A DNA stretch of 35,793 nucleotides from an uncultured Acetatifactor sp. (GTDB taxonomy: Bacteria; Bacillota; Clostridia; Lachnospirales; Lachnospiraceae): NCBI GenBank assembly GCA_910587555.1, contig CAJULV010000004.1:1-35793 (forward strand), in the 5' to 3' direction. A program made the position numbers and the translations under genes. Shown here piece after piece: positions 31,769-35,793 of the stretch. The notes beneath the pieces were generated by a model, which did not search any database, was not told the DNA's origin, and saw nothing but the letters and a program-made list of their open reading frames with translations. How positions within the stretch are numbered: position 1 is the stretch's first letter; the number at the start of each line of letters is the position of its first letter.

Positions 31769-32710
31769 TGCCGGGGTACTGGTAATCACGGTTCCCGCCT
31801 TCCCCTTGACGGCATCCTTCCCTTTTTCAATAGAAGTGATCAGCACCCTGCCGTCCTCCACCTTCTCCAGATAAGCGATGGCCGCCTCTATCTTCGGCAG
31901 CATGGTACCCGCCTCAAACTCTCCCCGGCGGATGGCTTCCCTTGCTTCCGCCACCGTCATGGATGCTATCGGCGTCTGGTTTTCCTTGCCGAAATTCCGG
32001 TACACGCAGTCCACGCTTGTCAGAATAATCAGCACGTCACTGCGCAGCTCCGCCGCCAGCTTCCCGGCAATGGAATCCTTCTCAATCACGGCGGAAGCCC
32101 CCTTCAGGATATGCTGCTGTTCAATCACGGGAATCCCCCCGCCCCCGCAGGCAATGACAACCTGTTCCGCGTCAGCCAACGCCCGTATGGACTCGATTTC
32201 CACAATGTCAATGGGCTTCGGCGCCGCAACCACACGGCGGAACTTATTATCCGGGTATTCCCTGACGTAATTTCCTTTTTTAATTTCCGCTTCCGCGTCT
32301 TCCTTTTCCATGTAGCGGCCGATCACCTTATCAGGCTCATAAAACGCCTCATCATAAGGATCCACTGTCACCTGGGTCAGAATCGTGCTGACCGGTTTGG
32401 AAATTCCTCTGCTCAGAAGCTCGGACCGCAGCGCGTTCTGAATGTCATATCCCACATACCCCTGGCTCATGGCCGAACACACACACATGGGCGCAGGCGT
32501 GTAATCGCTGTAGACGCGCCTAAGCTCAGACATTGCCTTGTGAATCATGCTGACCTGCGGCCCGTTGCTGTGCGTAATCGTCAGCTGGTAATCCGCTTCC
32601 ACCAGATCCGCCAGCGCCCGCGCAGTCACCCTCACCGCATCCTTCTGGGCACCTGTGGTATAGCCCAGGGACTCATGTCCCAGAGATACTACTGCTCTTT
32701 TTCTGCTCAT
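31763..32710 (-). CDS. Carbamate kinase-like protein with altered substrate loops
   Basis: The fold is that of carbamate kinase, which makes ATP from carbamoyl phosphate. The 315-residue protein shows CSAMSQGYVGYDIQNALRSE, the ADP-binding VIACGGGGIPVIEQ, VIEKDSIAGKLAAEL, LIILTSVDCVYRNFG and AGTMLPKIEAAIAYLEKVE, all close to the standard family. Two catalytic loops differ: the usual VALGGNAL is VSLGHESLG, and HGNGPQVG is HSNGPQVS. The lost Gly-Gly-Asn normally contacts phosphate. It may therefore be a paralogous kinase with another substrate. No arginine deiminase or transcarbamylase gene is beside it. It follows the small protein gene by 31 bp and probably shares its transcript with the sortase. 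AGAGGG lies before the ATG. Confidence 0.85.
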   Translation of the reverse strand: MSRKRAVVSLGHESLGYTTGAQKDAVRVTARALADLVEADYQLTITHSNGPQVSMIHKAMSELRRVYSDYTPAPMCVCSAMSQGYVGYDIQNALRSELLSRGISKPVSTILTQVTVDPYDEAFYEPDKVIGRYMEKEDAEAEIKKGNYVREYPDNKFRRVVAAPKPIDIVEIESIRALADAEQVVIACGGGGIPVIEQQHILKGASAVIEKDSIAGKLAAELRSDVLIILTSVDCVYRNFGKENQTPIASMTVAEAREAIRRGEFEAGTMLPKIEAAIAYLEKVEDGRVLITSIEKGKDAVKGKAGTVITSTPAH

Positions 32711-32741
32711 TTCCGTTCCCTCTCTATCAACAAATAATAGA

Positions 32742-32981
32742 CTACATTTCCGTCTTCAGGGGCCATTCCGCTTCCTCCGTGCCCTCCTCGCTATCGCTGA
32801 CCGTCTCCAGCGCGCCGGCCATCAGCTTGACCATCTCCCAGACTGACCGGAAGGAAACCGTCTGCTCTTTTTCTACCCATGTAATGCGCCCCTGCCAGCT
32901 GCTGTTCTGCCGATGCTGCACATGCACCACAAATGTCCCCAAGTCGCCATGTCTGCCTGTCTGTTCTCCGTCTTTCATCAT
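32742..32981 (-). CDS. Small hypothetical protein (79 residues)
   Basis: The start MMKDGEQTGRHGDLGTF has GAGAGG upstream, and upstream of it the frame runs only through repeat DNA. The core, TFVVHVQHRQNSSWQGRITW then VEKEQTVSFRSVWEMVKLM, has the look of a short beta-hairpin domain followed by a helix. It resembles small uncharacterised proteins common in Lachnospiraceae genomes, but I do not know a function. The acidic tail (SDSEEGTEEAEW) is low complexity. It is between the sortase gene and the carbamate kinase-like gene on the same strand, with only 31 bp to the latter. Confidence 0.75.
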   Translation of the reverse strand: MMKDGEQTGRHGDLGTFVVHVQHRQNSSWQGRITWVEKEQTVSFRSVWEMVKLMAGALETVSDSEEGTEEAEWPLKTEM

Positions 32982-33040
32982 CCCTGTCCTCTCTCCCTGA
33001 AAACCATCTGCAATTCCTGTCCCCGGCGGTATCGTCCGCC

Positions 33041-33280
33041 CCGCGCTGTCTTCGGTATCTATCCGCCCCCGCAGGACATGCGGAACCCTGTTCCTTCTAC
33101 CGCAGCGGACACCCTCCCGCGCTGTCTTCGGTATTCCGCAGCCGCCGATACCCCAGGCCTTCCCACGCTTCCGCGGCGTGCTTACACCTGGGCGTCTTCG
33201 GTATCTATCCGCCCCCACAGAACATACGGAACCACGTTCCTTCTACCGCAGCGGACGCCCTCCCGCGCTGTCCGCCGGCA
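33041..33280. repeat. Tandem 70-76-bp repeats overlapping the sortase 3' end
   Basis: GTCTTCGGTAT begins units at 33048, 33124 and 33194, and the start of a further unit is at 33270. The first and third units are about 92% identical over 79 bp (33048-33126 and 33194-33272); the middle one is diverged. The third unit includes the last codons and the stop of the sortase gene, so the first unit is a downstream copy of that gene end. Confidence 0.88.
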
Positions 33281-34046
33281 CCAGCTTGCCGTGAAGGACA
33301 TAGCGCGCATTGTCAAATACATACGCACAGGTGGAAAGCAGCACATAACGCGCATCCCCCTCCAGTTCCACCTCTGCGTCGAAATCCGACTGCCCTTTGC
33401 ATTTGGCCAGATAATCGTCCAGCTCGCCACAGGCTCCGTCAAAAATCATATAGGTATCGGAGTTTGCCGATGTTGTATACCCGGAAAATAAGACAATTTT
33501 GTAATCCTGTTCCGGCGTCAGCAGCCACATAACGGAATGCCCTTCATAATATTCCTGTTCCGCCCATTTGTCCAGCGTGGCAAACATGGAGCCGTTCTTC
33601 ATATGATGCCCGTATATAATCGTGTTGGAATCCGCAAAGCCGGGCCTGTTGTCCGCTTCCATAAAAATGGAGCCGGACGCACTGTCAGTCCCGTCATAAT
33701 TATGCATCAGATAGAAATCATTGTCTTCCCCATGCACCACAGGGTAATTAATGGGCGTGTCTTCACAGTAAATCCAGCCGCAGACGTCTCCGTTTACAGC
33801 CTGCAGTCCTGCAAAATCCACGCTGATGGGGGCAATCTCCGCCGTATCCTGCGCAGGCGCCTCCCCCTCCGTGCCCGTGCCTTCTCCCTCCGCCGAAGCA
33901 TGCGTCACCGTAAACTGTGATGCCGTACTTTCATACAGCTCGTCGCTGACCTTGTATTGGTACATAATGATGGCGATGGTTGTGACGGAATAGAGAAATA
34001 TCCCCAGAAGCACCACCACCACAAAACGCCTGATCCACTTTCCCAT
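33243..34046 (-). CDS. srtB: Class B sortase
   Basis: Sortases join surface proteins to the cell wall or assemble pili. The start MGKWIRRFVVVVLLGIFLYS has GGGAGG upstream and gives 267 residues. A longer frame to 34178 is unsupported. There is one N-terminal membrane helix (about 8-29), then a polar, Glu/Thr/Gly-rich linker (about 45-70). The catalytic domain follows with IIYGHHMKNGSMFATL (His147), LLSTCAYVFDNARYVLHGKL (Cys240 in TLxTC-like context, Arg248), and the SrtB-type helix region YLAKCKGQSDFDAE. No LPXTG-like substrate gene is in the window, so it may be a housekeeping class B enzyme. The last codons lie in a tandem repeat. Confidence 0.94.
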   Translation of the reverse strand: MGKWIRRFVVVVLLGIFLYSVTTIAIIMYQYKVSDELYESTASQFTVTHASAEGEGTGTEGEAPAQDTAEIAPISVDFAGLQAVNGDVCGWIYCEDTPINYPVVHGEDNDFYLMHNYDGTDSASGSIFMEADNRPGFADSNTIIYGHHMKNGSMFATLDKWAEQEYYEGHSVMWLLTPEQDYKIVLFSGYTTSANSDTYMIFDGACGELDDYLAKCKGQSDFDAEVELEGDARYVLLSTCAYVFDNARYVLHGKLVPADSAGGRPLR

Positions 34047-34168
34047 CTGCTTACCTCCCTGAAATCCCATAGCCGGCCCCCTGTGCCGTATGAAGATTAT
34101 TATATCTGAAACACCCTGCTTTGACAATCCTTTTCTGCCCAATCGATTTAACGGATGAGACACTTTGC

Positions 34169-34200
34169 AACAGTTCAACGCCCTGTCTGAACTGTTACGA
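34169..34200. repeat. Inverted repeat, second member of the dispersed hairpin family
   Basis: AACAGTTCA (34169-34177) pairs with TGAACTGTT (34188-34196). The 22 bases at 34179-34200 are identical to 14287-14308. As there, it lies between two divergent genes and upstream of a plus-strand promoter. A further GTTAC/GTAAC pair follows around a T-rich loop. Confidence 0.85.
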
Positions 34201-34251
34201 CGTTTTTTGTAACGGTTCGGCGGCCAGTCAAAACTGCCGCAGCTTTTTCGG

Positions 34252-34280
34252 TAGACAAATATAAAAATGTATTATACTAT
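34252..34280 (+). promoter_or_regulatory. Putative promoter of the D-lactate dehydrogenase-type gene
   Basis: TAGACA (34252-34257) and TACTAT (34275-34280) are 17 bases apart, in an AT-rich stretch about 60 bp before the start codon. Confidence 0.6.
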
Positions 34281-34341
34281 AAAAATAAGGAACACTAAAC
34301 CACAGGTAAAAAAGTTGTTTCAGAAAATGAGGTAAGCGATT

Positions 34342-35352
34342 ATGAAGATATTATTTTATGACACCAAAAGCTATGACCGGGAAAGCTTTGAAGCGGTTGT
34401 GAAAAACTTTCCGGAAATCTCCATTGAGTACACCAAATCCGACCTGGATCCCCGGACCGCCGCCCTGGCGGAAGGCTTCGATGCCGTGTGCGCCTTTGTC
34501 AGCTCCGATATCGGCACGCGGACCATGGAAATCCTGCACGCCAGAAATGTGCGGCTGATCCTGATGCGCTGCGCCGGCTTCAACAACGTGGATCTGGACA
34601 CTGCCGAAAAATATGACATTCGTGTCATGCGTGTCCCGGGCTACTCCCCGGAAGCGGTGGCGGAGCATGCCATGGCCCTGGCGCTGGCCAGCAACCGCCG
34701 TCTGTACAAGGCTTACAATAAGGTACGGGAAAATGATTTCAGCCTGAGCGGGCTGATGGGTTTCAATTTCTATCAGAAGACTGCCGGCATCATCGGAACC
34801 GGCAAAATCGGCGCTGCCATGTGCCGCATCTGTCATGGCTTCGGAATGAAGGTCATGGCCTACGATGTGTACCAAAACGATTCCCTGAAAGATTTTGTGG
34901 AGTATGTCTCCCTGGAGCGTTTACTTTCCGACAGTGATGTCATATCTCTTCACTGCCCCCTGATGGACTCCACCTACCACCTGATCAACATTGAAACCAT
35001 CAAAAAGATGAAAGACGGCGTTATCCTTGTGAACACCTCCCGGGGCGCCCTGGTAAAGACCAATGACCTGATCGAGGGAATCCGTATGCACAAGTTCGCC
35101 GGCGTGGGTCTGGATGTGTATGAGGAAGAGACCAACAATGTCTTCGAAGACCGCTCCGACGAAATCCTGGAGCATTCCACCACGGCAAGGCTTCTCTCCT
35201 TCCCCAATGTAATGATTACCTCCCACCAGGGATTTTTCACCAGAGAGGCCCTTGGCGCCATCGCTTCCACCACGCTGCAGAATGCGTCGGATTTCGCGGC
35301 TGGAAAAGATAGCCCGAATGATGTGCCCTTCGTACACGGCGGCACGGCCTGA
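34342..35352 (+). CDS. D-lactate dehydrogenase / D-2-hydroxyacid dehydrogenase
   Basis: The enzyme reduces a 2-oxoacid, probably pyruvate, to the D-hydroxyacid with NADH. The 336-residue protein has the N-terminal catalytic lid (ILFYDTKSYDRESFE), LMRCAGFNNVDLDTAEKYDI with the substrate-binding Arg region, and VPGYSPEAVAEHAMALALA. The Rossmann motif is AGIIGTGKIGAAMCRICHGFG, then ISLHCPLMDSTYHLIN. The Arg and Glu of the active site lie in VNTSRGALVKT and GVGLDVYEEE, and the catalytic His in MITSHQGFFTREAL. SHQ with Phe-Phe-Thr is typical of the fermentative LdhA-type branch. It has its own promoter and a GAGG RBS. It would reoxidise NADH in fermentation. A 41-bp tandem array begins about 70 bp after the stop. 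Confidence 0.92.
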   Translation: MKILFYDTKSYDRESFEAVVKNFPEISIEYTKSDLDPRTAALAEGFDAVCAFVSSDIGTRTMEILHARNVRLILMRCAGFNNVDLDTAEKYDIRVMRVPGYSPEAVAEHAMALALASNRRLYKAYNKVRENDFSLSGLMGFNFYQKTAGIIGTGKIGAAMCRICHGFGMKVMAYDVYQNDSLKDFVEYVSLERLLSDSDVISLHCPLMDSTYHLINIETIKKMKDGVILVNTSRGALVKTNDLIEGIRMHKFAGVGLDVYEEETNNVFEDRSDEILEHSTTARLLSFPNVMITSHQGFFTREALGAIASTTLQNASDFAAGKDSPNDVPFVHGGTA

Positions 35353-35419
35353 TACGGCGATATGCCCTCTGACCCGGACTGGGCAGTCCCCCCGCGGCTT
35401 TCGGCATGCAGCCGCCGTA

Positions 35420-35793
35420 TCGCCCGCGGGGAGGCCTGTCCCCGAACTTATCCCTGCCGGCTCACTCACAGGGACCTCTTTCCGGTTTTATCCCATCCCG
35501 GCTCGCTCACAGGGACCTCTCTCCGGATTTATCTCATCCCGGCTCACTCACAGGGACCTCTCTCCGGATTTATCCCATCCCGGCTCGCTCACAGGGACCT
35601 CTCTCCGGTTTTATCTCATCCCTGCTCGCTCACAGGGACCTCTCTCCGGTTTTATCCCATCCCGGCTCGCTCACAGGGACCTCTCTCCGGTTTTATCTCA
35701 TCCCGGCTCGCTCACAGAGACCTCTCTCCGGTTTTGTCCCCTGCCGGCTCACTCACAGGGACCTCTTTCCGGTTTTATCCCATCCCGGCTCGC
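35420..35793 (+). repeat. Tandem array of a 41-bp unit, running off the window edge
   Basis: CTCACTCAC or CTCGCTCAC recurs at 35461, 35502, 35543, 35584, 35625, 35666, 35707, 35748 and 35789, exactly 41 bp apart each time. Each is followed by AGGGACCTCTCTCCGG, TTTTATC and CATCCCGG. A degenerate unit comes before 35461. Variation is limited to a few bases per unit. The length is not a multiple of three and there are no spacers. Between the upstream gene's stop and the array there are overlapping hairpins (GATACGGCG/CGCCGTATC at 35351 and 35413). Confidence 0.95.

Noticed and set aside
32982..33218. N-terminal extension of the 79-residue protein to 158 codons.
   Set aside because: The extra part is translated repeat DNA (basic and Gly/Arg-rich), and a good RBS lies before the inner ATG.

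Overview
The window looks like chromosome from a Gram-positive anaerobe of the Clostridia, most likely a Lachnospiraceae-type gut bacterium of moderately high GC. The evidence is strong AGGAGG-type ribosome binding sites, the dnaX-ybaB-recR order, a class B sortase, a PFK of the mixed-substrate type, a polyamine cluster of clostridial style, and large GH38 and GH42 glycosidases. No species can be named from the sequence alone. Almost all of it is ordinary chromosome; the unusual content lies between the genes.

Layout. 1-3.9 kb (minus strand): pfkA, then dnaX-ybaB-recR (clamp loader, nucleoid protein, recombinational repair). 3.9-4.85 kb: the scar of an integrative element, with a half-copy of a tRNA-Ser gene, an intact tRNA-Ser(CGA), a terminator, repeated 10-mers, and two tyrosine-recombinase C-terminal scraps diverging from a 20-bp palindrome. 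4.85-7.9 kb: a putative sugar-utilisation pair (Gfo/Idh/MocA oxidoreductase and ThuA protein) opposite an AraC regulator. 8.1-8.95 kb: pyridoxamine kinase with a structured leader. 9.0-13.6 kb: a polyamine operon, speD-speA-speE-carboxynorspermidine synthase, preceded by a long leader with an internal terminator. 14.5-16.4 kb: a secreted, membrane-anchored 5'-nucleotidase. 16.4-17.5 kb: a gene-poor, decayed stretch. 17.5-22.2 kb: aldehyde dehydrogenase, acyl-CoA ligase and amidohydrolase. 22.5-27.1 kb: alpha-mannosidase, truA and an ECF transporter S component. 27.4-30.8 kb: aroA and a GH42 beta-galactosidase, meeting tail to tail with a 15-bp overlap. 31.1-35.4 kb: an LspA-like membrane protease, a divergent carbamate kinase, a small conserved-looking protein, sortase B and a D-lactate dehydrogenase-type enzyme.

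The genes give a picture of a fermenting glycan user: mannosidase and galactosidase release sugars, PFK drives glycolysis, and the D-lactate dehydrogenase-type enzyme may reoxidise NADH. The polyamine operon is notable because it carries enzymes of two different spermidine routes.

The most unusual theme is repeats near gene 3' ends. Different short tandem repeats (31 bp x7, 41 bp x8 or more, 45 bp x2, 59 bp x2, about 70-76 bp x3) lie just downstream of genes or overlap their ends. The 3' ends of speE and of the sortase gene are partly duplicated downstream. In speE every difference between the copies is synonymous. No complete new defence or mobile system was found. The strongest leads are these repeats, the tRNA/integrase scar, the speD leader and the divergent carbamate kinase.
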